NCBI GenBank assembly: GCA_900473045.1
Contig: UCKS01000051.1
Coordinates: 62,001 to 126,000 of the forward strand
Source of the DNA: Hyphomicrobiales bacterium
GTDB lineage: Bacteria > Pseudomonadota > Alphaproteobacteria > Rhizobiales > Rhizobiaceae
DNA length: 64,000 nucleotides
Direction: 5' to 3'
Part shown: in pieces, positions 18,477 to 28,820 of the stretch
Numbering within the stretch: the first letter of the stretch is position 1
Layout of the letters: each line of letters starts with the position of its first letter
Made by a program: the position numbers and the translations under genes
Notes under the pieces: generated by a model
Told to the model about the DNA's origin: nothing
The model's input: only the letters and a program-made list of their open reading frames with translations
Databases searched by the model: none

Positions 18477-19316
18477 TCAAACGTCGGCGACGAAGGTCTG
18501 TTTCTGCCTGCCCAGCCCCTCGATCCCCAACTCGACGACATCGCCGTCTTTCAGGTACTGCGGCGGCTTGAAGCCCATACCGACGCCGGGCGGCGTGCCC
18601 GTCGAAATAATATCGCCGGGATGCAAGGTCATGAACTGGCTGAGATAGCTGACCACATGGGCGACACCGTAGACCATGGTCTTCGATGAGCCGTTCTGCT
18701 TGCTGACGCCATTGACCGTCAGCCACATCTTGAGGTTCTGCGGATCGGCAACCTCGTCCCTGGTGACGAGCCACGGACCGGTCGGGCCAAAGGTGTCGCA
18801 GGATTTGCCCTTGGTCCACTGGCCGGAACGCTTGGTCTGGAAATCCCGTTCGGAAACGTCATTGATGACGCAATAACCGGCGACATGCTCCAGTGCATCC
18901 GCTTCCGATACATATTTGGCTTTTTTGCCGATGATCACGCCCAGCTCGACTTCCCAGTCGGTCGCTTCCGAGCCGCGCGGAATGAGAACGTCATCGTTCG
19001 GGCCGACGATGGCCGAGGTCGCCTTCATGAAGATCACCGGCTCCGGCGGCACCGTGGCGCCCGTCTCAGCCGCATGGTCGGCATAGTTCAGGCCGATGCA
19101 GATGAATTTCCCGGTGCCCGCAACGCAGGCACCAAGACGTGGACTGCCGCCAACCACCGGCAGGCTGTCGATATCCAGCCCCTTCGCCCAGCTCATGTCG
19201 CTGATCGCATCGCCACCGATATCGGCGATAACGCCGCTCAGGTCCCGGATCTGGCCGACCGTGTCGAGGATACCCGGCTTTTCGGAGCCCAACGGCCCGT
19301 AGCGCAACAGTTTCAT
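18477..19316 (-). CDS. Fumarylacetoacetate hydrolase-family protein
   Basis: 279-aa FAH-fold enzyme. The metal-site acidic cluster is visible in DWEVELGVIIG, and GLNYADHAAETGA plus STGTPPGVGMG are typical. Close bacterial relatives include 2,4-diketo-3-deoxy-L-fuconate hydrolase and proteins annotated as ureidoglycolate lyase. Beside gluconokinase, an SDR and an aldolase, a diketo-deoxy sugar acid hydrolase is the better guess. GGGAGG precedes the start. Confidence 0.8.
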   Translation of the reverse strand: MKLLRYGPLGSEKPGILDTVGQIRDLSGVIADIGGDAISDMSWAKGLDIDSLPVVGGSPRLGACVAGTGKFICIGLNYADHAAETGATVPPEPVIFMKATSAIVGPNDDVLIPRGSEATDWEVELGVIIGKKAKYVSEADALEHVAGYCVINDVSERDFQTKRSGQWTKGKSCDTFGPTGPWLVTRDEVADPQNLKMWLTVNGVSKQNGSSKTMVYGVAHVVSYLSQFMTLHPGDIISTGTPPGVGMGFKPPQYLKDGDVVELGIEGLGRQKQTFVADV

Positions 19317-19381
19317 CTTTTCTCCTCCCTTGAAATCCAGACAATTCTGCCGTCTGACAGATCAAAGGCGGACAGCGTTGT

Positions 19382-19391
19382 AAAGCGCTTT
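19382..19391. promoter_or_regulatory. LacI-type palindrome upstream of the FAH-family gene
   Basis: Perfect 10-bp palindrome AAAGCGCTTT with the central CG-dyad style of LacI/GalR operators, 65 bases upstream of the FAH-family start. No LacI gene is in view, so this is tentative. Confidence 0.3.
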
Positions 19392-19408
19392 TGCCCCTGG
19401 GGTTGACC

Positions 19409-19954
19409 TCAGCGCGTCGGCAAATCTTGCAGTCCGGTCAGGGCTTCCCCGACAATCTCGTCAATGGTCTGATCAACGTCGACGGTCACGGCATCACGCT
19501 CGCCGGTTGGTGGCTCCAGCGTTGCAAACTGGCTGTCGAGCAGCGATGCCGGCATGAAATGACCGGTGCGGGCTTTCATACGCTTGTCGAAAACGGCGCG
19601 CGATCCCTCCAGGAAAACGAAGGCCAGACGGCCACCGGCCGCAGCCCGCAACCGCTCGCGATAGACTTTCTTCAGCGCCGAACAGGAGACGATGACCCGC
19701 TCGCCGCGCCCGACACTGTCGCCAATCAGGCTGCCAATGCTATCGAGCCAGGGCCAGCGGTCGTCGTCACCAAGCGGAATGCCGGCCGACATTTTCTCGA
19801 TATTGGCAGCTGGATGCAGGCTGTCGCCCTCGATGAACCTGCAGTTCAATTTTTGCGCCAGACGCTCGCCGACCGAAGTCTTGCCGCAGCCGCTGACGCC
19901 CATGACGATCACCGGCAAGACCGGGTTTTCAGAGAGAGGTTGTGATACCGCCAT
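19409..19954 (-). CDS. gntK: Gluconokinase
   Basis: About 181-aa P-loop kinase of the thermosensitive gluconokinase type. Walker A is GVSGCGKTS, followed by FIEGDSLHPAANIEKM and the VSCSALKKVYRERLR region typical of GntK. It converts D-gluconate to 6-phosphogluconate. Several in-frame ATGs (19975, 19960, 19954) exist and none has a clear ribosome-binding site; all overlap the end of the SDR gene, implying translational coupling. Confidence 0.88.
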   Translation of the reverse strand: MAVSQPLSENPVLPVIVMGVSGCGKTSVGERLAQKLNCRFIEGDSLHPAANIEKMSAGIPLGDDDRWPWLDSIGSLIGDSVGRGERVIVSCSALKKVYRERLRAAAGGRLAFVFLEGSRAVFDKRMKARTGHFMPASLLDSQFATLEPPTGERDAVTVDVDQTIDEIVGEALTGLQDLPTR

Positions 19955-20696
19955 CGACATAAAGCGTGTGTCCATTCACGAAAGAAGAAGCGTTGCTCGC
20001 CAGGAACACCGCCGAGCCGACCAGTTCCTCGACATTTCCCCAGCGCGCTGCGGGTGTACGCTTTTCCAGCCAGTCTGAAAACTCCGGATTATCGACGAGC
20101 GCCTGATTGAGCGGCGTCCTGAAATAGCCGGGTGCGATCGCGTTGATCTGTAGTCCGTGGCGCGCCCAATCGGCGCACATGCCGCGCGTCAGGTTTCGCA
20201 CCGCACCTTTGGTCGCGGTGTAAGGGGCAATCCCGGGCCGGGCGAGTTCGCTTTGGACCGAGGCGATATTGACGATCTTCCCCCGCCCCCGGCCGATCAT
20301 GAAGCGGGCAACGGCCTGGCTGACATAGAAGACGCTGGAAATGTTGGTTGCCAGCAACTGCTCCCATTTGTCGGCTGGAAAATCCTCCAGCGGTGAGCGG
20401 AACTGCATGCCGGCATTGTTGATCAGGATATCGATTGCGCCGATTTCGCTCTCGATGATGGCAACGGCCTCCGCAGCGGCGTCCCTGCTGGTCACGTCGA
20501 AGGCGGCAGCATTGGCGACATGCCCGTTGTCCCGAAGAGCAGCGACGGCCGCTTCGACCTTTTCGACCTCGCGGCCGTTGACGACGATCTCGGCACCATG
20601 GACTGCAAGGCCCTCCGCCAGGGCAAAACCGATACCCTGGCTGGAGCCGGTGATCAGCGCACGCCGGCCGGCCAGATCAAACAGCGGAAAGCTCAT
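19929..20696 (-). CDS. SDR oxidoreductase, gluconate 5-dehydrogenase-like
   Basis: 255-aa classical short-chain dehydrogenase. The cofactor motif TGSSQGIG, NNAG, and active-site Tyr-x3-Lys in PYTATKGAV are intact, and the C-terminus GHTLYVDGG is typical. It resembles IdnO-type gluconate 5-dehydrogenases, which reduce 5-ketogluconate to gluconate, feeding the overlapping gluconokinase. The ATG at 20696 has GAGGG eight bases upstream. Confidence 0.85.
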   Translation of the reverse strand: MSFPLFDLAGRRALITGSSQGIGFALAEGLAVHGAEIVVNGREVEKVEAAVAALRDNGHVANAAAFDVTSRDAAAEAVAIIESEIGAIDILINNAGMQFRSPLEDFPADKWEQLLATNISSVFYVSQAVARFMIGRGRGKIVNIASVQSELARPGIAPYTATKGAVRNLTRGMCADWARHGLQINAIAPGYFRTPLNQALVDNPEFSDWLEKRTPAARWGNVEELVGSAVFLASNASSFVNGHTLYVDGGITTSL

Positions 20697-20750
20697 GCGA
20701 TTGCCCTCGAGGCGGGATGTGGCGGAAGAACATCCCGCCACAATGCGTCT

Positions 20751-21797
20751 TCAGCCGGCCTTTGAATAGGCCTTTGCCATATCGGGCAGACGCTTGACGC
20801 GAATTTTCGATGCCTGGCCTGCTGTGTTGAAGGCAATGAAGCGCTCCCTGCACACGTCGACCATGCGGGCAGTTGCCGGTTTCAGGTAATTGCGCGGATC
20901 GAAATTGTCCGGGTTCTGCAGGTGATGCTTGCGAATTTCACCGGTGAAGGCAAGGCGCAGGTCGGTATCGATATTGACCTTGCGAACCCCCAGCGGAATG
21001 GCCTTCTGGATTTCGGCAAGCGGAACGCCCCAGGTCTGCTTCATCTGACCGCCGAACTCGTTGAACAGGTCCTGCAGATCCTGCGGAACGGTGGACGAAC
21101 CATGCATGACCATATGGGTATTCGGCAGGCGCTTGTGGATTCGGGCGATGGTGTCGATCGACAGGATTTCGCCATCAGGCGCGCGGGTAAACTTGTAGGC
21201 GCCGTGGCTGGTGCCGATGGCGACGGCCAGCGCATCGACGCCGGTCTTTTCGACGAAATCGAAAGCCTGTTCCGGATCGGTCAGCAATTCCTCGCGCGAC
21301 AGCTTGCCTTCGAAGCCGTGGCCGTCTTCCTTTTCGCCGGCGCCCGTTTCCAGGTTGCCGAGACAGCCAAGTTCACCTTCGACCGACACGCCGGCGGCGT
21401 GGGCGATCTTCACCACTTCGGCGGTGACGCCGACATTGTACTCATAGGACGCGATCGACTTGCCGTCAGCGAGCAGCGAACCGTCCATCATGACGGAGGT
21501 AAAGCCGTTGGTGATCGCCGAAATGCAGGTCGAGGGCTGGTCGCCGTGATCGAGATGCAGGCAGACCGGAATATGCGGATATTCTTCGGTAGCACCGAGG
21601 ATCAGATGCCGCAGGAACGCATCGCCGGCATAGGCGCGGGCGCCGCGGCTTGCCTGCAGGATGACCGGAGAATCCGTGGCATCGGCGGCGCGCATCACGG
21701 CCTGGATATATTCCAGATTGTTCACGTTGAACGCGGGCAGCGCATAATTGTTTTCAGCGGCGTGGTCCAAAAGCTGCCGCAAGGTGATCAATGCCAT
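20751..21797 (-). CDS. fba: Class II fructose-bisphosphate aldolase (CbbA/Fba type)
   Basis: 348-aa zinc-dependent aldolase. CLHLDHGDQ, VEGELGCLG and VMHGSSTVP are the conserved class II motifs, and the C-terminal half is of the Calvin-cycle subtype. It cleaves fructose 1,6-bisphosphate or runs in the gluconeogenic direction, central to organisms using the Entner-Doudoroff pathway. GGGAGAC precedes the start. No other Calvin-cycle gene is nearby. Confidence 0.92.
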   Translation of the reverse strand: MALITLRQLLDHAAENNYALPAFNVNNLEYIQAVMRAADATDSPVILQASRGARAYAGDAFLRHLILGATEEYPHIPVCLHLDHGDQPSTCISAITNGFTSVMMDGSLLADGKSIASYEYNVGVTAEVVKIAHAAGVSVEGELGCLGNLETGAGEKEDGHGFEGKLSREELLTDPEQAFDFVEKTGVDALAVAIGTSHGAYKFTRAPDGEILSIDTIARIHKRLPNTHMVMHGSSTVPQDLQDLFNEFGGQMKQTWGVPLAEIQKAIPLGVRKVNIDTDLRLAFTGEIRKHHLQNPDNFDPRNYLKPATARMVDVCRERFIAFNTAGQASKIRVKRLPDMAKAYSKAG

Positions 21798-22441
21798 AGT
21801 CAGAAGTCTCCCATTGTCTCAGCACATCGTTCCTGATCACGATGCGCGCACCTTATTCTCCATCTGAGCAGAAGTGCTCCCCACAAAAGCCAACTGGTAT
21901 CGCGACCAGGCCTCCTGGCGAATGTGAGCGGATTTTCCACGGCACCATAATTGATGATCCGGGTTTGGCAACCGCCACAGTGGCGGAAATGCGGCCGCTG
22001 GTCGTCCGGAAACGTTACAGGTCGCATGTTACGGCAATTTATCCTGCATTTTTTTGTTCGCGCACGAAAAACAACCTGGAATTGAAATACAACCGTGACA
22101 CCCGGTCCATACGTGCGCGCTTTTCGACGCGCTTGCGAAACCTCCCGGAGGACGTTGTGCACGATCACTTTCGCAGGGCGCCTTCTTGCGCACGCATATT
22201 ACGTCAACCGCGGGAAAAAATCGGCAAACTTGCGCGGACGCGCGGGTCAGCCTTCCTGGAACGGCACCACACGACGCAACTCCATTAGAAAATGACGCAA
22301 TTGAAATGCAACCGCGGCGCTAGAATTATCCGTCTGCGAGCGACATGGAGACATCATGGGCGACACAAAGAGCCTTGCCACTGGAAAAGATTTGGCATTC
22401 TATCGCCGCTTCACAACCAAAAAAAGGGGACGGAAAACACA
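21798..22441. other. 644-base divergent regulatory region between fba and oppA
   Basis: No convincing gene. It contains a 15-bp palindrome CCGCCAC-A-GTGGCGG (21972-21986), a 17-base direct repeat (22081 and 22300), and TTGAAA at 22301 with AATTAT 17 bases later as a weak promoter candidate for oppA. Open frames here lack normal codon use. Confidence 0.6.
22081..22316. repeat. 17-base direct repeat upstream of oppA
   Basis: ATTGAAATRCAACCGYG occurs at 22081-22097 and 22300-22316 (two transition differences). The second copy covers the candidate -35 region of oppA. Likely paired sites for one regulator, or remnants of a promoter duplication. Confidence 0.5.
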
Positions 22442-24040
22442 ATGACACTGGCAAAACTCAACCTCCGTACAGCAATGCTGCTTGGATCGATTCTCATCGG
22501 AGCGAGCCCTGCGCTTGCAGAAACCGTCCTGCACCGCGGCAATGCCGGCGAGCCGCAAACGCTCGATCCAGCCCATACTTCAATCAACATCGAAGCCTTC
22601 ATCCTGAAGGACCTCTATGAAGGCCTGACCATCTATGACGCCGCAGGCAAAATCGTGCCGGGCGCTGCCGAAAGCTGGGATCTGTCGGACGACGGGCTCG
22701 TCTACACTTTCAAGCTGCGCGCCAATGCCAACTGGTCGGATGGCTCTCCAGTCACCGCCGGGGACTTCGTGTTCTCCCTTCAGCGCGTTGAAGATCCGAA
22801 GACCGCAGCCGGTTATGCCAACATCCTTTTCCCGATCAAGAACGCCGAAAAGGTCAACAAGGGCGAAGTGCCAGTCGATCAGCTCGGCGTCAAAGCAATC
22901 GACGACAAGACCGTCGAAATCACGCTGGAGCGCCCGACCCCCTTCTTCCTTGAGCTTCTCGCCCACCAGACGGCCTTGCCGATCTCCAAGGCCAGCGTCG
23001 AAAAGAGCGGCGCCGATTTCGTTAAACCAGGCATCATGGTCTCCAACGGTGCCTACAAGTTGACAGCCCACACACCCAACGACAGCCTGACGACCGAAAA
23101 GAACGCTTCCTACTGGGATGCGGCAAACGTCAAGATCGACAAGGTCATCTTCTATCCGATCGACGACCAGGCCGCTTCCGTCCGCCGCTTCGAAGCCAAG
23201 GAAATGGATCTCGCCTACAACTTCTCGGCCGACCAGCTGGAGCGTCTGCGTGGCTCGCTTGGCGACCAGGTGCATGTGTCCACGGCTCTGGCAACCTATT
23301 ACTACGCCTTCGACACACGTCAGGAGCCCTATAGCGATGTCCGCGTCCGCCGTGCGCTGTCCATGGCCGTCGATCGCGACTTTCTGGCCAAGGAAATCTA
23401 TTCGGGCTCGCAGCTGCCGTCCTACTCGATGGTGCCTCCGGGCATAGCAAACTATGGCGATCCGTCCAAAGCCGATTTCGCCGACAAATCGCAGCTCGAT
23501 CGCGAAGATGAAGCACTCAAGCTGATGAAGGAAGCCGGTTACGGCGAAGGCGGCAAGCCGCTCAACATCGAAATCCGCTACAACACCAATCCGAACCATG
23601 AACGTGTCGCAACAGCCGTTGCCGATATGTGGAAGAACACGTTCGGCGCCAAGGTATCGATGGTCAACCTCGACGTCTCCTCGCACTATGCCTACCTGCA
23701 GGAAGGCGGCAAGTTCAACGTCGCCCGTGCCGGCTGGGTTGCCGACTACGCCGACGCCGAAAACTTCCTGGCACTGAGCGTTTCAGCGAACAAGACCTTC
23801 AACTACGGCCACTTCGAAAACAAGGATTTCGACGCCCTGATGAAGGCTTCCTATGAGGAGCAGGATCCGACTGCCCGGTCCAAGCTCCTTCATGACGCCG
23901 AGACCCTTTTGATGAAGGAACAGCCCGTCGCGCCGCTTCTCGCCCAGGCCGAACTTTGGCTGGTATCGAGCAGGATCAAGGGCTGGCAGGACAATGCCGC
24001 TAACGAGCATCTGAGCAAATTCCTCAGCGTTGCCGAATAA
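22442..24040 (+). CDS. oppA: Oligopeptide ABC transporter substrate-binding protein OppA
   Basis: 532-aa family 5 extracellular solute-binding protein. The signal peptide ends at SPALAE (cleavage near residue 25). The mature protein has the GEPQTLDPAHTS start and the family segment RVRRALSMAVDRDFL. It binds peptides in the periplasm for OppBCDF. The ATG at 22442 follows an AAGGGGACGG stretch; the frame is open further upstream but without coding character. A stable hairpin separates it from oppB. Confidence 0.93.
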   Translation: MTLAKLNLRTAMLLGSILIGASPALAETVLHRGNAGEPQTLDPAHTSINIEAFILKDLYEGLTIYDAAGKIVPGAAESWDLSDDGLVYTFKLRANANWSDGSPVTAGDFVFSLQRVEDPKTAAGYANILFPIKNAEKVNKGEVPVDQLGVKAIDDKTVEITLERPTPFFLELLAHQTALPISKASVEKSGADFVKPGIMVSNGAYKLTAHTPNDSLTTEKNASYWDAANVKIDKVIFYPIDDQAASVRRFEAKEMDLAYNFSADQLERLRGSLGDQVHVSTALATYYYAFDTRQEPYSDVRVRRALSMAVDRDFLAKEIYSGSQLPSYSMVPPGIANYGDPSKADFADKSQLDREDEALKLMKEAGYGEGGKPLNIEIRYNTNPNHERVATAVADMWKNTFGAKVSMVNLDVSSHYAYLQEGGKFNVARAGWVADYADAENFLALSVSANKTFNYGHFENKDFDALMKASYEEQDPTARSKLLHDAETLLMKEQPVAPLLAQAELWLVSSRIKGWQDNAANEHLSKFLSVAE

Positions 24041-24048
24041 CGGAGTCC

Positions 24049-24081
24049 TCACGCGCGGCAACGAAGTGTTGCCGCGCGTGA
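24049..24081 (+). terminator. Intercistronic hairpin between oppA and oppB
   Basis: Perfect 13-bp stem TCACGCGCGGCAA / TTGCCGCGCGTGA with a 7-base loop and no T-run. Likely a 3' mRNA stabiliser or attenuator giving more OppA than permease. Confidence 0.75.
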
Positions 24082-24101
24082 CGGTCAGAGAGTAAAGCCC
24101 C

Positions 24102-25025
24102 ATGATCTCCTTTGTCCTGCGCCGCCTAGCGAGCGCCGTGCCGACGCTATTCATCGTCGTCACAATTTCCTTCTTCCTGATGCGGTTCGCCCCGGGCGGG
24201 CCATTCAACCTCGAACGTCCGCTACCGCCGCAAACCATGGCGAACCTTATGGCGACGTATCATCTGGACCAGCCGCTTTGGAACCAGTACCTCACCTACA
24301 TCGGTAATGCCGTCACCGGTGATTTCGGACCCAGCTACATCTACAAGGACAATACCGTCGCCGAACTGATCGGCAAAGGGCTGCCCTACTCGATGGAACT
24401 CGGCTTCTATGCCCTTTTGCTCGCGCTGTTTGGCGGCGTTCTCGCCGGTACAATCGCGGCGCTCAGGCAAAACAGCGCACTCGACTTTCTCATCATGTCG
24501 GTTTCGACCATGGGCGTCACGATACCGAACTTCGTCGTTGGTCCGGTGTTGACGCTGATATTCGCCATCACCCTGTCCTGGCTCCCCGCCGGCAGCTGGG
24601 GCGATGGTTCGCTGCGCTACCTGATCCTGCCGATGATTGCCCTTGCGCTGCCGCAGTTGGCGGTCTTTGCCCGGCTGACGCGCGGATCGATGATCGAGGC
24701 GCTGCACACTGACCATATCCGCACGGCCCGCGCCTACGGCCTGCCGTCGCGCACGGTGGTCATCACCCATGCAATGCGTGCGGCCATGCTGCCGGTGGTC
24801 TCCTATCTGGCCCCGGCCGCCGCCGCCCTGCTCACCGGCTCGGCCGTGGTCGAGACGATCTTCACCATTCCCGGCGTTGGCCGCTATTTCGTGCTGGGCG
24901 CAATCAACCGCGATTACACGCTGGTCATGGGCACCGTGGTGCTGATTGCCATCTTCGTTATCGTTTTCAATCTCCTGGTCGACATTCTCTACGGCCTTCT
25001 CGATCCGAGGGTTCGCCATGACTGA
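24102..25025 (+). CDS. oppB: Oligopeptide ABC transporter permease OppB
   Basis: 307-aa inner-membrane permease with about six membrane spans. It starts ISFVLRRLASAVPTLFIVV, the usual OppB/DppB N-terminus, and includes the coupling-loop region HTDHIRTARAYGLP. It ends eight bases inside oppC, so the two are translationally coupled. Confidence 0.94.
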   Translation: MISFVLRRLASAVPTLFIVVTISFFLMRFAPGGPFNLERPLPPQTMANLMATYHLDQPLWNQYLTYIGNAVTGDFGPSYIYKDNTVAELIGKGLPYSMELGFYALLLALFGGVLAGTIAALRQNSALDFLIMSVSTMGVTIPNFVVGPVLTLIFAITLSWLPAGSWGDGSLRYLILPMIALALPQLAVFARLTRGSMIEALHTDHIRTARAYGLPSRTVVITHAMRAAMLPVVSYLAPAAAALLTGSAVVETIFTIPGVGRYFVLGAINRDYTLVMGTVVLIAIFVIVFNLLVDILYGLLDPRVRHD

Positions 25026-26145
25026 TATCGTCACCACGGAACTGCCGCCGGAAACCGCCAGCAGAAGCCTGTTTCAGCTCGCCACCCTGCGCTTTCGCCG
25101 CAACCGCGCCGCCATGGCCGGCTGCGTGACGCTGCTGCTGATCACCCTGTTTTCGTTCCTCGGCCCCTATTTCATCAGTCACACCTATGATCAGGTGTTT
25201 CCATCCTACGTCTCGGTGCCGCCAAGCCTGGAGCCTCGGCCGGATGCGTCCAGCCTGCAGGACGTCATGGAAGGCGTCGCCGGACGCGCACGCGTCCAGT
25301 TGAAGGAGTTCGCCGTCGAAGGCCAGACGTTCACGGCCACCGTGACCTCCGGCACCCAGATCGATCCACGCACCACGCGCTATTTCGACCGGGCCAACGA
25401 ATTCGACAGTACGCAGGTCGTCGCCACCGAAGATGATGGCAAAACGCTGAAGCTGACCGGCCAGGTCTCGCGCGAATACTTCCTGTTCGGCACGGATTCG
25501 AACGGCCGTGACCTGATGGCCCGCGTCATGCTCGGCGGCCAGATCTCGATCGCCGTCGGCCTGCTCGCCAGCCTGGTGTCGCTGAGCATCGGCGTGCTCT
25601 ACGGGGCGACGTCGGGCTATATCGGCGGCCGCGTCGACAATGTCATGATGCGGTTTGTCGAAATCCTCTATTCGCTGCCCTTCGTCTTTCTCGTCGTCGT
25701 GCTTGTCGTGTTCTTCGGTCGGTCGTTCATCCTGATCTTCCTCGTCATCGGCGCGGTGGAATGGCTGGACATGGCCCGCATCGTGCGCGGCCAGACGCTG
25801 GCCCTGAAACGGAGGGAATTCATCGGTGCGGCACAGGCTCTCGGGCTGACGGACTGGCAGATCATCCGCCGCCACATCATTCCGAACACGATTGGCCCCG
25901 TCGTGGTCTTCGTCACCGTCGTCGTGCCGAAGGTCATCCTGCTCGAGAGCTTCCTGTCCTTCCTCGGCCTCGGCGTCCAGGCGCCGTTGACCAGCTGGGG
26001 CGCACTGATTGCCGAAGGTGCCAACAACATCCAGTCGGCACCCTGGCTTCTGATTTTCCCGGCGATCTTCTTCGTCCTCACCCTGTTCTCGCTCAATTTC
26101 GCCGGTGACGGCCTGCGCGATGCGCTCGACCCGAAGGACCGCTGA
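25018..26145 (+). CDS. oppC: Oligopeptide ABC transporter permease OppC
   Basis: 375-aa permease. One N-terminal span (about 36-56) is followed by a polar periplasmic stretch of about 110 residues, then the permease core opening with FGTDSNGRDLMARVMLGG and including LKRREFIGAAQALGL. The periplasmic stretch is typical of OppC. The ATG at 25018 overlaps oppB by eight bases. Confidence 0.94.
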   Translation: MTDIVTTELPPETASRSLFQLATLRFRRNRAAMAGCVTLLLITLFSFLGPYFISHTYDQVFPSYVSVPPSLEPRPDASSLQDVMEGVAGRARVQLKEFAVEGQTFTATVTSGTQIDPRTTRYFDRANEFDSTQVVATEDDGKTLKLTGQVSREYFLFGTDSNGRDLMARVMLGGQISIAVGLLASLVSLSIGVLYGATSGYIGGRVDNVMMRFVEILYSLPFVFLVVVLVVFFGRSFILIFLVIGAVEWLDMARIVRGQTLALKRREFIGAAQALGLTDWQIIRRHIIPNTIGPVVVFVTVVVPKVILLESFLSFLGLGVQAPLTSWGALIAEGANNIQSAPWLLIFPAIFFVLTLFSLNFAGDGLRDALDPKDR

Positions 26146-26146
26146 T

Positions 26147-27748
<1,602 letters not shown>

Positions 27749-27756
27749 CATCTCAA

Positions 27757-27780
27757 GAGCCCGGCCAACCCGCCGGGCTC
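27757..27780 (+). terminator. Terminator hairpin after the opp operon
   Basis: Perfect 9-bp stem GAGCCCGGC / GCCGGGCTC with a 6-base loop, nine bases past the stop; only a weak T-tract follows. Confidence 0.75.
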
Positions 27781-27902
27781 CTACCGCTTTCACCGCACGT
27801 TCTTGTGGTTTCGATCCTGACAGCCTAGGCTCACGCCAAGGGAGCCTCCCGAAGGGATCGCTCCCAGACGGATAAAAAACAACGGGAATACGGGGACGGA
27901 CC

Positions 27903-28814
27903 ATGACCAGCCCATCGCTTTACGAAATCCACGATCCCCGCTTTCGCGCGCTGATCGTCGGCAGCGCCGTTCTCGAAGAACTGCATTCCGGCTGCCGCTG
28001 GGCCGAAGGGCCGGTCTGGTTCGATGACGCGCAGCAGCTTTTGTGGAGTGACATTCCAAACCAGCGCATGTTGCGCTGGGTGCCGGACGGCGGCGTCTCG
28101 GTCTATCGTTACCCCTCGAACTTCGCCAACGGCCACACGCGCGACCGCCAGGGGCGGCTGGTCTCCTGCGAACACGGCACCCGCCGTGTCACCCGCACCG
28201 AGGCGGATGGCTCGATCACAGTGCTGGCCGACAGTTTTGAGGGCAAACGACTGAATTCGCCCAATGACGTCGTTGTGCGCTCCGATGGCAGCATCTGGTT
28301 CAGCGATCCGACCTACGGCATCCTGTCGGACTATGAGGGCTACAAATCAGCCCCGGAGCAGGACAAGCGCAGCATCTACCGGCTCGACCCTGTGACCGGC
28401 GCACTGACCGCCGCCGCCAGCGATTTCCTCCAGCCGAACGGCCTTGCCTTCTCGCCGGGTGAAACCAAGCTCTATGTTGCCGACAGTGGCACCAATCCCG
28501 ACGATACGGCACCGGCCCATATCCGGGTCTACGACGTGGAAGGCACGCGCCTGACCAATTCCCGCGTCTTCTGCCATCTCGACGAAGGCCGCCCGGACGG
28601 GTTTCGCCTCGATACCAACGGCAATCTGTGGACCAGCGGCGGCCATGCCGTGCATTGTTTTGCCCCGGACGGCACGCTTCTCGGCAAGATCCGTATCCCG
28701 CAGGGCGTTTCCAATCTCACCTTCGGCGGCCCGCGCCGCAACCGGCTGTTCATCACCGCAACGCAATCGGTCTATTCGATCTACGTGACGGCGACCGGCG
28801 TCCAGCGGCCGTAA
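27903..28814 (+). CDS. SMP-30/gluconolactonase family protein
   Basis: 303-aa six-bladed beta-propeller hydrolase. Typical segments are CRWAEGPVWFDD (metal Glu), LNSPNDVVVRSDGSIWFSDPTYG (noted at about 117-139) and FLQPNGLAFSP with the conserved metal-site Asn and Asp. Members hydrolyse sugar lactones such as gluconolactone. It has a GGGGACGG ribosome-binding region and follows the opp terminator, so it is likely a separate unit. It converges on the EamA gene with a 6-base gap. Confidence 0.88.
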   Translation: MTSPSLYEIHDPRFRALIVGSAVLEELHSGCRWAEGPVWFDDAQQLLWSDIPNQRMLRWVPDGGVSVYRYPSNFANGHTRDRQGRLVSCEHGTRRVTRTEADGSITVLADSFEGKRLNSPNDVVVRSDGSIWFSDPTYGILSDYEGYKSAPEQDKRSIYRLDPVTGALTAAASDFLQPNGLAFSPGETKLYVADSGTNPDDTAPAHIRVYDVEGTRLTNSRVFCHLDEGRPDGFRLDTNGNLWTSGGHAVHCFAPDGTLLGKIRIPQGVSNLTFGGPRRNRLFITATQSVYSIYVTATGVQRP

Positions 28815-28820
28815 TGATTT

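Noticed and set aside
21800-22168. 122-codon minus-strand frame upstream of fba
   Set aside because: No ribosome-binding site, atypical codon use and no recognisable features; it spans a palindrome-containing regulatory region.
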